64,000 bases of DNA from Chaetoderma sp. LZ-2023a (lineage: Eukaryota > Mollusca > Caudofoveata > Chaetodermatida > Chaetodermatidae): positions 12,782,940 to 12,846,939 of the forward strand of contig CM067372.1 of the NCBI GenBank assembly GCA_034401795.1. Reading direction: 5' to 3'. Both the position numbers and the translations under genes were made by a program. Below the pieces are notes generated by a model, which was not told the DNA's origin, did not search any database, and was given only the letters and a program-made list of their open reading frames with translations. Shown here piece after piece: positions 34,201 through 47,339 of the stretch (positions are counted from its first letter, which is position 1; each line of letters starts with the position of its first letter).

Positions 34201-37200
34201 ATTGCGGCATTCTGCTATCATTAACGTCCTTGGGCCCTAATTGTGGCATCATTGTGGCTTTCCGCTACCATTAATGTTCTGGTGCCCTAATTGTGGCATC
34301 ATTGCGGCTGTCCGCTAGCATTAATGTTCTCATCACCCAATTGTGGCATCATTGCAGCTTTCCGTTTCCATTAATGTTCTTGTGCCCCAATTGTGGAATC
34401 ATTGCGGCTTTCTGCTACCATTAAGTCCTTGTGCCCCAATGGTGGCATCATTGCGGCTTTCCACTACCATTAACGCCATTGTGCCCTAATTGTGGAATCA
34501 TTGCAGCTTTCCGCTACCATTAATGTTCTTGTGCCCTAATTGTGGCATCATTGCGGCTTTGTGCTATCATTAATGCCCTTGTGCCCTAATTGTGGCATCA
34601 TTGCGGCTTTCCGCTACCATTAATGTTCTTGTGCCCTAATTGTGGCATCATTGCGGCTTTGTGCTATCATTAATGTTCTCATCACCCAATTGTGGCATCA
34701 TTGTGGCTGACCGCTAGCATTAATGTTCTCATCACCCAATTGTGGCATCATTGCGGCTGTCCACTAGCATTAATGTTCTCATCACCCAATTGTGGCATCA
34801 TTGCAGCTTTCCATTACCATTAATGTTCTCGTGCCCCAATTGTGGCATCATTGCGGCTTTCTGCTACCATTAAGTCCTTGTGCCCCAATTGTGGCATCAT
34901 TTCGGCTTTCCACTACCATTAACGCCCTTGTGCCCTAATTGTGGCATCATTGCAGCTTACCCCTATCATTAATGTTCTCGTGCCCCAATTATGGCATCAT
35001 TGTCGCTTTCTGCTACCATTAACGTTCTTGTGCCCCAATTGTGGCATCATTGCGGCTTTCCACTACCATTAACGTCCTTGTGCCCTAATTGTGGCATCAT
35101 TGCGGCTGTCCGCTAGCATTAATGTTCTCATCACCCAATTGTGGCATCATTGTGGCTTTCCACTACCATTAATGTGCTTGTGCCCTAATTGTGACATCAT
35201 TGCGGCTTTCCCCTACCATTAATGTTCTCGTGCCCCAATTGTGGCATCATTGCGGCTGTCCGCTAGCATTAAAGTTCTCATCACCCTATTGTGGCATCAT
35301 TGCGTCTTTCCGCTAACATTAATGTCCTTGTGCCCCAATTCTGGCATCATAGTGGCTTTCCTCTACCATTAACGTTCTTGTGCCCCAATTGTGGCATCAT
35401 AGTGGCTTTCCACTACCATTAATGTTCTTGTGCCCCAATTGTGGCATCATTGCAGATTTCTGTTCCATTAACGTACGTGTGCCCCAATTGTGGCATCATC
35501 GCAGCTTTCTGCTACCATTAACGTCCCTGTGTCCCAATTGTGGCATCATTGCGGCTTTCGGCTACCATTAATGTCCTTGTGCCCCAATTGTGGCATCATT
35601 GCAGCTTTCCACTACCATTAATGTTCTTGTGACCCAATTGTGGCATCATTGTGGCTTTCCACTACCATTAATGTTCTCATCACCCAATTGTGGCATCATT
35701 GTGGCTTTCCGCTACCATTAATGTTCTTATGCCCGAATGGTGGCATCATTGCGGCTTTCTGCTACCATTAATTCCTTGTGCCCCAATTGTGGCATCATTG
35801 CGGCTTTCTGCTACCATTAACGTCCCTGGGCCCTAATTGTGGCCTCATTGTGGCTGTCCGCGAGCATTAAGGTTCTCATCACCAAATTGTTGCATCATTG
35901 CGGCTTTCCGCTACCATTAATGTCCTTGTGCCCCAATTGTGGCCTCATAGCGGCTTTCCGCTACCATTAATGTTCTCGTGCCCCAATTGTGGCATCATAG
36001 TGGCTTTCCACTACCATTAACGTTCTAGTGCCCCAATAGTGGCATCATTGCAGCTTTCTGCTACCATTAACGTTCTTGTGCCCCAATTGTGGCATCATTG
36101 CAGCTTTCTGCTACCATTAACGTCCCCGTGTCCCAATTGTGGCATCATTGCAGCTTTCGGCTACCAGTAATGTTCTTGTGCCCCAATTGTGGCATCATTG
36201 CAGCTTTCGGCTACCATTAATGTCCCCGTGTCCCAATTGTGGCAACATTGCGACTTTCCGCCACCATTAATGTGCCCATGCCCCAATTGTGGCATCATTG
36301 AACCTTTCCGCTACCATTAACAACCTTGTGCCCCAATTGTGGCATCATTGCGGGTTTCTGCTACCATTAATGTTCTCTTGCACCAATTGTCGCATCATTG
36401 CGGCTTTCCGCTACCATTAATGTTCTCATGCCCCAATTGTGCCATCATTGTGGATGTCCGCTACCATTAGTGTTCTTGTGCCCCATTTGTGGCATCATTG
36501 CACCTTTCCGCTACCATTAACAACCTTGTGCCCCAATTGTGGCATCATTGTGGCTGTCCGCTAGCATTAATGTTCTCATCACCCAATTGTGGCATCATTG
36601 TGGCTGTCCGCTAGCATTAATGTTCTCATCACCCAATTGTGGCATCATTGCGTCTTTCCGCTAACATTAATGTCCTTGTGCCCCAATTCTGGCATCATAG
36701 TGGCTTTCCTCTACCATTAACGTTCTTGTGCCCCAATTGTGGCATCATAGTGGCTTTCCACTACCATTAATGTTCTTGTGCCCCAATTGTGGCATCATTG
36801 CAGATTTCTGCTACCATTAACGTACGTGTGCCCCAATTGTGGCATCATCGCAGCTTTCTGCTACCATTAACGTCCCTGTGTCCCAATTGTGGCATCATTG
36901 CGGCTTTCGGCTACCATTAATGTCCTTGTGCCCCAATTTTGGCATCATTGCAGCTTTCCACTACCATTAATGTTCTTGTGACCCAATTGTGGCATCATTG
37001 TGGCTTTCCACTACCATTAATGTTCTCATCACCCAATTGTGGCATCATTGTGGCTTTCCGCTACCATTAATGTTCTTATGCCCGAATGGTGGCATCATTG
37101 CGGCTTTCTGCTACCATTAATTCCTTGTGCCCCAATTGTGGCATCATTGCGGCTTTCTGCTACCATTAACGTCCCTGGGCCCTAATTGTGGCCTCATTGT

Positions 37201-37750
37201 GGCTGTCCGCGAGCATTAAGGTTCTCATCACCAAATTGTTGCATCATTGCGGCTTTCCGCTACCATTAATGTCCTTGTGCCCCAATTGTGGCCTCATAGC
37301 GGCTTTCCGCTACCATTAATGTTCTCGTGCCCCAATTGTGGCATCATAGTGGCTTTCCACTACCATTAACGTTCTAGTGCCCCAATAGTGGCATCATTGC
37401 AGCTTTCTGCTACCATTAACGTTCTTGTGCCCCAATTGTGGCATCATTGCAGCTTTCTGCTACCATTAACGTCCCCGTGTCCCAATTGTGGCATCATTGC
37501 GGCTTTATGCCACCATTAATGTTCTTGTGCCCTAATCGTGGGATTATTGCGGCTTTCTACTACCATTAACGTCCGTGTGCCCTAATTGTGGCATCATTGC
37601 GGCTTTCCACTACCATTAACGTCCTTGTGCCCTAATTGTGGCATCATTGTGGCTTTCCGCTACCATTAACGTCCTTGTGCCCTAATTGTGGCATCATTGC
37701 GGCTCTCCGCTACCATTAATGTTCTCATGCCCCAATTGTGGCATCATTGC
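25250..37750. repeat. 6,188-bp higher-order repeat, two tandem copies
   Basis: Rare variants recur at exactly 6,188 bp: gcgtctttccgctaac at 26,571/32,759, 29,116/35,304 and 30,464/36,652; ccccaatggtgg at 25,701/31,889; gccctaatcgtggg at 27,895/34,083 and 31,339/37,527. Copy A is about 25,250-31,440 and copy B about 31,440-37,630, with roughly 120 bp more of a third. Within each copy, a block of about 1 kb occurs three times at spacings of 2,545, 1,348 and 2,295 bp. Just left of 25,250 the offset changes by 50 bp, the gain or loss of one unit. Confidence 0.85.
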
Positions 37751-40700
37751 AGATTTCTGCTACCATTAACGTACGTGTGCCCCAATTGTGGCATCATCGC
37801 AGCTTTCTGCTACCATTAACGTCCCTGTGTCCCAATTGTGGCATCATTGCGGCTTTCGGCTACCATTAATGTCCTTGTGCCCCAATTGTGGCATCATTGC
37901 AGCTTTCCACTACCATTAATGTTCTTGTGACCCAATTGTGGCATCATTGTGGCTTTCCACTACCATTAATGTTATCATCACCCAATTGTGGCATCATTGT
38001 GGCTTTCCGCTACCATTAATGTTCTTATGCCCGAATGGTGGCATCATTGCGGCTTTCTGCTACCATTAATTCCTTGTGCCCCAATTGTGGCATCATTGCG
38101 GCTTTCTGCTACCATTAACGTCCCTGGGCCCTAATTGTGGCCTCATTGTGGCTGTCCGCGAGCATTAAGGTTCTCATCACCAAATTGTTGCATCATTGCG
38201 GCTTTCCGCTACCATTAATGTCCTTGTGCCCCAATTGTGGCCTCATAGCGGCTTTCCGCTACCATTAATGTTCTCGTGCCCCAATTGTGGCATCATAGTG
38301 GCTTTCCACTACCATTAACGTTCTAGTGCCCCAATAGTGGCATCATTGCAGCTTTCTGCTACCATTAACGTTCTTGTGCCCCAATTGTGGCATCATTGCA
38401 GCTTTCTGCTACCATTAACGTCCCCGTGTCCCAATTGTGGCATCATTGCGGCTTTATGCCACCATTAATGTTCTTGTGCCCTAATCGTGGGATTATTGCG
38501 GCTTTCCACTACCATTAACGTCCGTGTGCCCTAATTGTGGCATCATTGCGGCTTTCCACTACCATTAACGTCCTTGTGCGCTAATTGTGGCATCATTGTG
38601 GCTTTCCGCTACCATTAACGTCCTTGTGCCCTAATTGTGGCATCATTGCGGCTCTCCGCTACCATTAATGTTCTCATGCCCCAATTGTGGCATCATTGCA
38701 GCTTTCTGCTACCATTAAGTTCTTGTGTCCCAATTGTGACATCATTGTGGCTTTCTGCTACCATTAAGTCCTTGTGCCCCAATTGTGGCATCATTGCGGC
38801 TTTCTGCTATCATTAACGTCCTTGGGCCCTAATTGTGGCATCATTGTGGCTTTCCGCTACCATTAATGTTCTGGTGCCCTAATTGTGGCATCATTGCGGC
38901 TGTCCGCTAGCATTAATGTTCTCATCACCCAATTGTGGCATCATTGCAGCTTTCCGTTTCCATTAATGTTCTTGTGCCCCAATTGTGGAATCATTGCGGC
39001 TTTCTGCTACCATTAAGTCCTTGTGCCCCAATGGTGGCATCATTGCGGCTTTCCACTACCATTAACGCCATTGTGCCCTAATTGTGGCATCATTGCAGCT
39101 TTCCGCTACCATTAATGTTCTTGTGCCCTAATTGTGGCATCATTGCGGCTTTGTGCTATCATTAATGCCCTTGTGCCCTAATTGTGGCATCATTGCGGCT
39201 TTCCGCTACCATTAATGTTCTTGTGCCCTAATTGTGGCATCATTGCGGCTTTGTGCTATCATTAATGTTCTCATCACCCAATTGTGGCATCATTGTGGCT
39301 GACCGCTAGCATTAATGTTCTCATCACCCAATTGTGGCATCATTGCGACTGTCCGCTAGCATTAATGTTCTCATCACCCAATTGTGGCATCATTGCAGCT
39401 TTCCATTACCATTAATGTTCTCGTGCCCCAATTGTGGCATCATTGCGGCTTTCTGCTACCATTAAGTCCTTGTGCCCCAATTGTGGCATCATTTCGGCTT
39501 TCCACTACCATTAACGCCCTTGTGCCCTAATTGTGGCATCATTGCAGCTTACCCCTATCATTAATGTTCTCGTGCCCCAATTATGGCATCATTGTCGCTT
39601 TCTGCTACCATTAACGTTCTTGTGCCACAATTGTGGCATCATTGCGGCTTTCCACTACCATTAACGTCCTTGTGCCCTAATTGTGGCATCATTGCGGCTG
39701 TCCGCTAGCATTAATGTTCTCATCACCCAATTGTGGCATCATTCTGGCTGTCCACTACCATTAATGTGCTTGTGCCCTAATTGTGACATCATTGCGGCTT
39801 TCCCCTACCATTAATGTTCTCGTGCCCCAATTGTGGCATCATTGCAGCTTTCGGCTACCATTAATGTCCCCGTGTCCCAATTGTGGCATCATTGCGACTT
39901 TCCGCCACCATTAATGTGCCCATGCCCCAATTGTGGCATCATTGAACCTTTCCGCTACCATTAACAACCTTGTGCCCCAATTGTGGCATCATTGCGGGTT
40001 TCTGCTACCATTAATGTTCTCTTGCACCAATTGTCGCATCATTGCGGCTTTCCTCTACCATTAATGTTCTCATGCCCCAATTGTGCCATCATTGTGGCTG
40101 TCCGCTACCATTAGTGTTCTTGTGCCACAATTGTGGCATCATTGCACCTTTCCGCTACCATTAACAACCTTGTGCCCCAATTGTGGCATCATTGTGGCTG
40201 TCCGCTAGCATTAATGTTCTCATCACCCAATTGTGGCATCATTGTGGCTGTCCGCTAGCATTAATGTTCTCATCACCCAATTGTGGCATCATTGCGTCTT
40301 TCCGCTAACATTAATGTCCTTGTGCCCCAATTCTGGCATCATAGTGGCTTTCCTCTACCATTAACGTTCTTGTGCCCCAATTGTGGCATCATAGTGGCTT
40401 TCCACTACCATTAATGTTCTTGTGCCCCAATTGTGGCATCATTGCAGATTTCTGCTACCATTAACGTACGTGTGCCCCAATTGTGGCATCATCGCAGCTT
40501 TCTGCTACCATTAACGTCCCTGTGTCCCAATTGTGGCATCATTGCGGCTTTCGGCTACCATTAATGTCCTTGTGCCCCAATTGTGGCATCATTGCAGCTT
40601 TCCACTACCATTAATGTTCTTGTGACCCAATTGTGGCATCATTGTGGCTTTCCACTACCATTAATGTTCTCATCACCCAATTGTGGCATCATTGTGGCTT

Positions 40701-43700
40701 TCCGCTACCATTAATGTTCTTATGCCCGAATGGTGGCATCATTGCGGCTTTCTGCTACCATTAATTCCTTGTGCCCCAATTGTGGCATCATTGCGGCTTT
40801 CTGCTACCATTAACGTCCCTGGGCCCTAATTGTGGCCTCATTGTGGCTGTCCGCGAGCATTAAGGTTCTCATCACCAAATTGTTGCATCATTGCGGCTTT
40901 CCGCTACCATTAATGTCCTTGTGCCCCAATTGTGGCCTCATAGCGGCTTTCCGCTACCATTAATGTTCTCGTGCCCCAATTGTGGCATCATAGTGGCTTT
41001 CCACTACCATTAACGTTCTAGTGCCCCAATAGTGGCATCATTGCAGCTTTCTGCTACCATTAACGTTCTTGTGCCCCAATTGTGGCATCATTGCAGCTTT
41101 CTGCTACCATTAACGTCCCCGTGTCCCAATTGTGGCATCATTGCAGCTTTCGGCCACCAGTAATGTTCTTGTGCCCCAATTGTGGCATCATTGCAGCTTT
41201 CGGCTACCATTAATATCCCCGTGTCCCAATTGTGGCATCATTGCGACTTTCCGCCACCATTAATGTGCCCATGCCCCAATTGTGGCATCATTGAACCTTT
41301 CCGCTACCATTAACAACCTTGTGCCCCAATTGTGGCATCATTGCGGGTTTCTGCTACCATTAATGTTCTCTTGCACCAATTGTCGCATCATTGCGGCTTT
41401 CCGCTACCATTAATGTTCTCATGCCCCAATTGTGCCATCATTGTGGCTGTCCGCTACCATTAGTGTTCTTGTGCCCCAATTGTGGCATCATTGCACCTTT
41501 CCGCTACCATTAACAACCTTGTGCCCCAATTGTGGCATCATTGTGGCTGTCCGCTAGCATTAATGTTCTCATCACCCAATTGTGGCATCATTGTGGCTGT
41601 CCGCTAGCATTAATGTTCTCATCACCCAATTGTGGCATCATTGTGGCTGTCCGCTAGCATTAATGTTCTCAGCACCCAATTGTGGCATCATTGCAGCTTT
41701 CCATTACCATTAATGTTCTCGTGCCCCAATTGTGGAATCATCGCGGCTTTCTGCTACCATTAAGTCCTTGTGCCCAAATTGTGGCATCATTTCGGCTTTC
41801 CACTACCATTAACGCCCTTGTGCCCTAATTGTGGCATCATTGCAGCTTACCACTACCATTAATGTTCTCGTGCCCCAATTATGGCATCATTGTCGCTTTC
41901 TGCTACCATTAACGTCCTTGTGCCCTAATTGTGGCATCATTGCTGCTGTCCGCTAGCATTAATGTTCTCATCACCCAATTGTGGCATCATTGTGGTTTTC
42001 CGCTACCATTAATGTCCTTGTGCCCTAATTGTGACATCATTGCGGCTTTCCCCTACCATTAATGTTCTCGTGCCCCAATTGTGGCATCATTGCGGCTGTC
42101 CGCTAGCATTAAGGTTCTCATCACCCTATTGTGGCATCATTGCGGCTTTCCGCTAACATTACTATCCTTGTGCCCCAATTCTGGCATCATAGTGGCTTTC
42201 CTCTACCATTAACGTTCTTGTGCCCAAATTGTGGCATCATAGTGGCTTTCCACTCCCATTAACGTTCTTGTGCCCCAATTGTGGCATCATTGCAGATTTC
42301 TGCTACCATTAACGTACGTGTGCCCCAATTGTGGCATCATCGCAGCTTTCTGCTACCATTAACGTCCCCGTGTCCCAATTGTGGCATCATTGCGGCTTTC
42401 GGCTACCATTAATGTCCTTGTGCCCCAATTGTGGCATCATTGCAGCTTTCCACTACCATTAATGTTCTTGTGACCCAATTGTGGCATCATTGTGGCTTTC
42501 CACTACCATTAATGTTCTCATCACCCAATTGTGGCATCATTGTGGCTTTCCGCTACCATTAATGTTCTTGTGCCCCAATGGTGGCATCATTGCGGCTTTC
42601 TGCTACCATTAAGTCCTTGTGCCCCAATTGTGGCATCATTGCGGCTTTCTGCTACCATTAACGTCCCTGGGCCCTAATTGTGGCCTCATTGTGGCTGTCC
42701 GCCAGCATTAAGGTTCTCATCACCAAATTGTTGCATCATTGCGGCTTTCCGCTACCATTAATGTCCTTGTGCCCCAATTGTGGCCTCATAGCGGCTTTCC
42801 GCTACCATTAATGTTCTCGTGCCCCAATTGTGGCATCATAGTGGCTTTCCACTACCATTAACGTTCTAGTGCCCCAATAGTGGCATCATTGCAGCTTTCT
42901 GCTACCATTAACGTTCTTGTGCCCCAATTGTGGCATCATTGCAGCTTTCTGCTACCATTAACGTCCCCGTGTCCAAATTGTGGCATCATTGCAGCTTTCG
43001 GCTACCAGTAATTTTCTTGTGCCCCAATTGTGGCATCATTGCAGCTTTCGGCTACCATTAATGTCCCCGTGTCCCAATTGTGGCATCATTGCGACTTTCC
43101 GCTACCATTAATGTGCCCATGCCCCAATTGTGGTATCATTGCAGCTTTCCGCTACCATTAATGTTCTTGTGCCCCAATTGTGGCATCATTGAACCTTTCC
43201 GCTACCATTAACAACCTTGTGCCCCAATTGTGGCATCATTGCGGGTTTCCGCTACCATTAATGTTCTCTTGCACCAATTGTTGCATCATTGCGGCTTTCC
43301 GCTACCATTAATGTTCTCATGCCCCAATTGTGGCATCATTGTGGCTGTCCGCTACCATTAGTGTTCTTGTGCCCCAATTGTGGCATCATTGCACCTTTCC
43401 GCTACCATTAACAACCTTGTGCCCCAATTGTGGCATCATTGTGGCTGTCCGCTAGCATTAATGTTTACATCACCCAATTGTGGCATCATTGCGGCTTTCC
43501 GCTACCATTAACGTTCTCGTGCCCCAATTGTGGCATCAGTGCGGCTTTCCACTACCATTAATGTCATTGTGCCCCAATTGTGGCATCATTCTAGGTTACT
43601 GCTACCATTAATGTTCTCGGGCCCCAATTGTGACATCATAGTGGCTTTCCACTACGATTAACGTTCTTGTGCCCCAATTGTGGCATCATTGCCGCTTTCT

Positions 43701-45000
43701 GCTACCATTAACGTTCTTGTGCCCCAATTGTGGCATCATCGCACCTTTCTTCAACCATTAACGTCCCCGTGTCACAATTGTGGCATCATTGCAGCTTTCG
43801 GCTACCATTAATGTCCTTGTGCCCCAATTGTGGCCTCATAGCGGCTTTCTGCTACCATTAATGTTCTCGTGCCCCAATTGTGGCATCATAGTGGCTTTCC
43901 ACTACCATTAACGTTCTAGTGCCCGAATAGTGGCATCATTGCAGCTTTCTGCTACCATTAACGTTCTTGTGCCCCAATTGTGGCATCATTGCAGCTTTCT
44001 GCTACCATTAACGTCCCCGTGTCCCAATTGTGGCATCATTGCAGCTTTCGGCTACAAGTAATGTTCTTGTGCCCCAATTGTGGCATCATTGCAGCTTTCG
44101 GCTACCATTAATGTCCCCGTGTCCCAATTGTGGCATCATTGCGACTTTCCGCTACCATTAATGTGCCCATGCCCCAATTGTGGTATCATTGCAGCTCTCC
44201 GCTACCATTAATGTTCTTGTGCCCCAATTGTGGTATCATTGCAGCTTTCCGCTACCATTAATGTTCTTGTGCCCCAATTGTGGCATCATTGAACCTTTCC
44301 GCTACCATTAACAACCTTGTGCCCCAATTGTGGCATCATTGCGGGTTTCCGCTACCATTAATGTTCTCTTGCACCAATTGTTGCATCATTGCGGCTTTCC
44401 GCTACCATTAATGTTCTCATGCCCCAATTGTGGCATCATTGTGGCTGTCCGCTACCATTAGTGTTCTTGTGCCCCAATTGTGGCATCATTGCACCTTTCC
44501 GCTACCATTAACAACCTTGTGCCCCAATTGTGGCATCATTGTGGCTGTCTGCTAGCATTAATGTTCTCATCACCCAATTGTGGCATCATTGCGGCTTTCC
44601 GCTACCATTAACGTTCTTGTGCCCCAATTGTGGCATCATTGCGGCTTTCCGCTACCATTAATGTCATTGTGCCCCAATTGTGGCATCATTCTAGGTTACT
44701 GCTACCATTAATGTTCTCGGGCCCCAATTGTGACATCATAGTGGCTTTCCACTACGATTAACGTTCTTGTGCCCCAATTGTGGCATCATTGCCGCTTTCT
44801 GCTACCATTAACGTTCTTGTGCCCCAATTGTGGCATCATCGCACCTTTCTTCAACCATTAATGTCCCCGTGTCACAATTGTGGCATCATTGCAGCTTTCG
44901 GCTACCATTAATGTCCTTGTGCCCCAATTGTGGCATCATTGCAGCTTTCCGCTACCATTAATGTTCTCGTGCCCCAATTGTGACATCATTGCGGCTTTCT
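37750..45000. repeat. Rearranged further copies of the higher-order pattern
   Basis: Blocks typical of the 6,188-bp repeat recur in changed order: the agttcttgtgtcccaatt block of 31,564 appears at about 38,701, and the gcgtctttccgctaac block at about 40,287. The sub-block with gaacctttccgctacc and caaccttgtgccc recurs at 39,950, 41,300, 43,190 and 44,290, with more point differences. This looks like an older or more scrambled derivative of the same ancestor. Confidence 0.65.
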
Positions 45001-47339
45001 GCTACCATTAAGTCTATGTGCCCCAACTGTGGCATCATTGCGGCTTTCTGCTACCATTAATGTCCTTGTGCCCCAATTGTGGTATCATTGCGGCTTTCCG
45101 CTACCATTAATGTTCTCATGCCCCAATTGTGGCATCATTGCGGCTTTCTGCTACCATTAAGTTCTCGTGCCCCAATTGTGACATCATTGCGGCTTTCTGC
45201 TACCATTAAGTCCTTATGCCCCAAATGTGGGATCATTGCCGCTTTCCGCTACCATTAATGTTCTCGTGCCCCAATTGTGGCATCATTGCTGCTGTCCGCT
45301 ACCATTAATGTTCTCGTGCCCCAGTTGTGGCATCATTGCGGCTGTCCGCTACCATTAATGTTCTCGTGCCCCAATTGTGACATCATTGCGGCTTTCTGCT
45401 ACCATTAAGTCCTTGTGTCCCAATTGTGGCATCCTTGCGGCTTTCTGCTACCATTAACGTCCCTGGGCCCTAATTGTGGCATCATTGTGGCTTTCCGCTA
45501 CCATTAATGTTCTCGTGCCCCAATTGTGGCATCATTGCGGCTGTCCGCTACCATTAATGTTCTCGTGCCCCAATTGTGGTATCATTGCAGCTTTCCGCTA
45601 CCATTAATGTTCTCGTGCCCCAATTGTGGCATCATTACGGCTGTCCGCTACCATTAATGTTCTCGTGCCCCAATTGTGGCATCATTGCGGCTGTCCGCTA
45701 GCATTAATGTTCTCATCACCCAATTGTGGTATCATTGCAGCTTTCCGCTACCATTAATGTTCTCGTGCCCCAATTGTGGCATCATTGCAGCTTTCCGCTA
45801 CCATTAATGTTATCGTGCCCAAATTGTGGCATCATTGCAGCTTTCTGCTACCATTAAGTCCTTGTGCCCTAATTGTGGCATCATTGCGGCTTTTCGCTAC
45901 CATTAATGTTCTCATGCCCCAATTGTGGCATCATTGCAGCTTTCTGCTACCATTAAGTCCTTGTGCCCTAATTGTGGCATCATTGCGGCTTTCCACTACC
46001 ATTAACGCCCTTGTGCCCTAATTGTGGCATCATTGCAGCTTTCCGCTACCATTAATGTTCTTGTGCCCCAATTGTGGCATCATTGCGGCTTTCCACTACC
46101 ATTAACACCCTTGTGCCCTAATTGTGGCATCATTGCGGCTTTCCGTTACCATTAATGTTCTCGTGCCCCAATTGTGGTATCATTGCAGCTTTCCGCTACC
46201 ATTAATGTTATCGTGCCTCAATTGTGACTTCATTGCAGCTTTCCCCTACCATTAATGTTCTCGTGCCCCAATTGTGGCATCATTGCAGCTTTCCTCTACC
46301 ATTAATATTCTCGTGCCCCAATTGTGGCATCATTGCAGCTTTCGGATACCATTAATGTTATCGTGCCCCAATTGTGACTTCATTGCAGCTTTCCCCTACC
46401 ATTAATGTTCTCGTGCCCCAATTGTGGCATCATTGCGGCTGTCCGCTACCATTAATGTTCTCGTGCCCCAATTGTGGCATCATTGCGGCTTTCTGCTACC
46501 ATTAAGTCCTTGTGCCCCAATTGTGGCATCATTTCGGCTTTCCACTACCATTAACGCCCTTGTGCCCTAATTGTGGCATCATTGCAGCTTACCCCTATCA
46601 TTAATGTTCTCGTGCCCCAATTATGGCATCATTGTCGCTTTCTGCTACCATTAACGTTCTTGTGCCCGAATTGTGGCATCATTGCGGCTTTCCACTACCA
46701 TTAACGTCCTTGTGCCCTAATTGTGGCATCATTGCGGCTGTCCGCTAGCATTAATGTTCTCATCACCCAATTGTGGCATCATTGTGGCTTTCCACTACCA
46801 TTAATGTCCTTGTGCCCTAATTGTGATATCATTGCGGCTTTCCCCTACCATTAATGTTCTCGTGCCCCAATTGTGGCATCATTGCGGCTGTCCGCTTGCA
46901 TTAAGGTTCTCATCACCCTATTGTGGCATCATTGCGGCTTTCCGCTAACATTACTGTCCTTGTGCCCCAATTCTGGCATCATAGTGGCTTTCCTCTACCA
47001 TTAACGTTCTTGTGCCCCAATTGTGGCATCATAGTGGCTTTCCACTACCATTAATGTTCTTGTGCCCCAATTGTGGCATCATTGCAGATTTCTGCTACCA
47101 TTAACGTACGTGTGCCCCAATTGTGGCATCATCGCAGCTTTCTGCTACCATTAACGTCCCTGTGTCCCAATTGTGGCATCATTGCGGCTTTCGGCTACCA
47201 TTAATGTCCTTGTGCCCCAATTGTGGCATCATTGCAGCTTTCCACTACCATTAATGTTCTTGTGACCCAATTGTGGCATCATTGTGGCTTTCCGCTACCA
47301 TTAATGTTCTTGTGCCCGAATGGTGGCATCATAGCGGCT

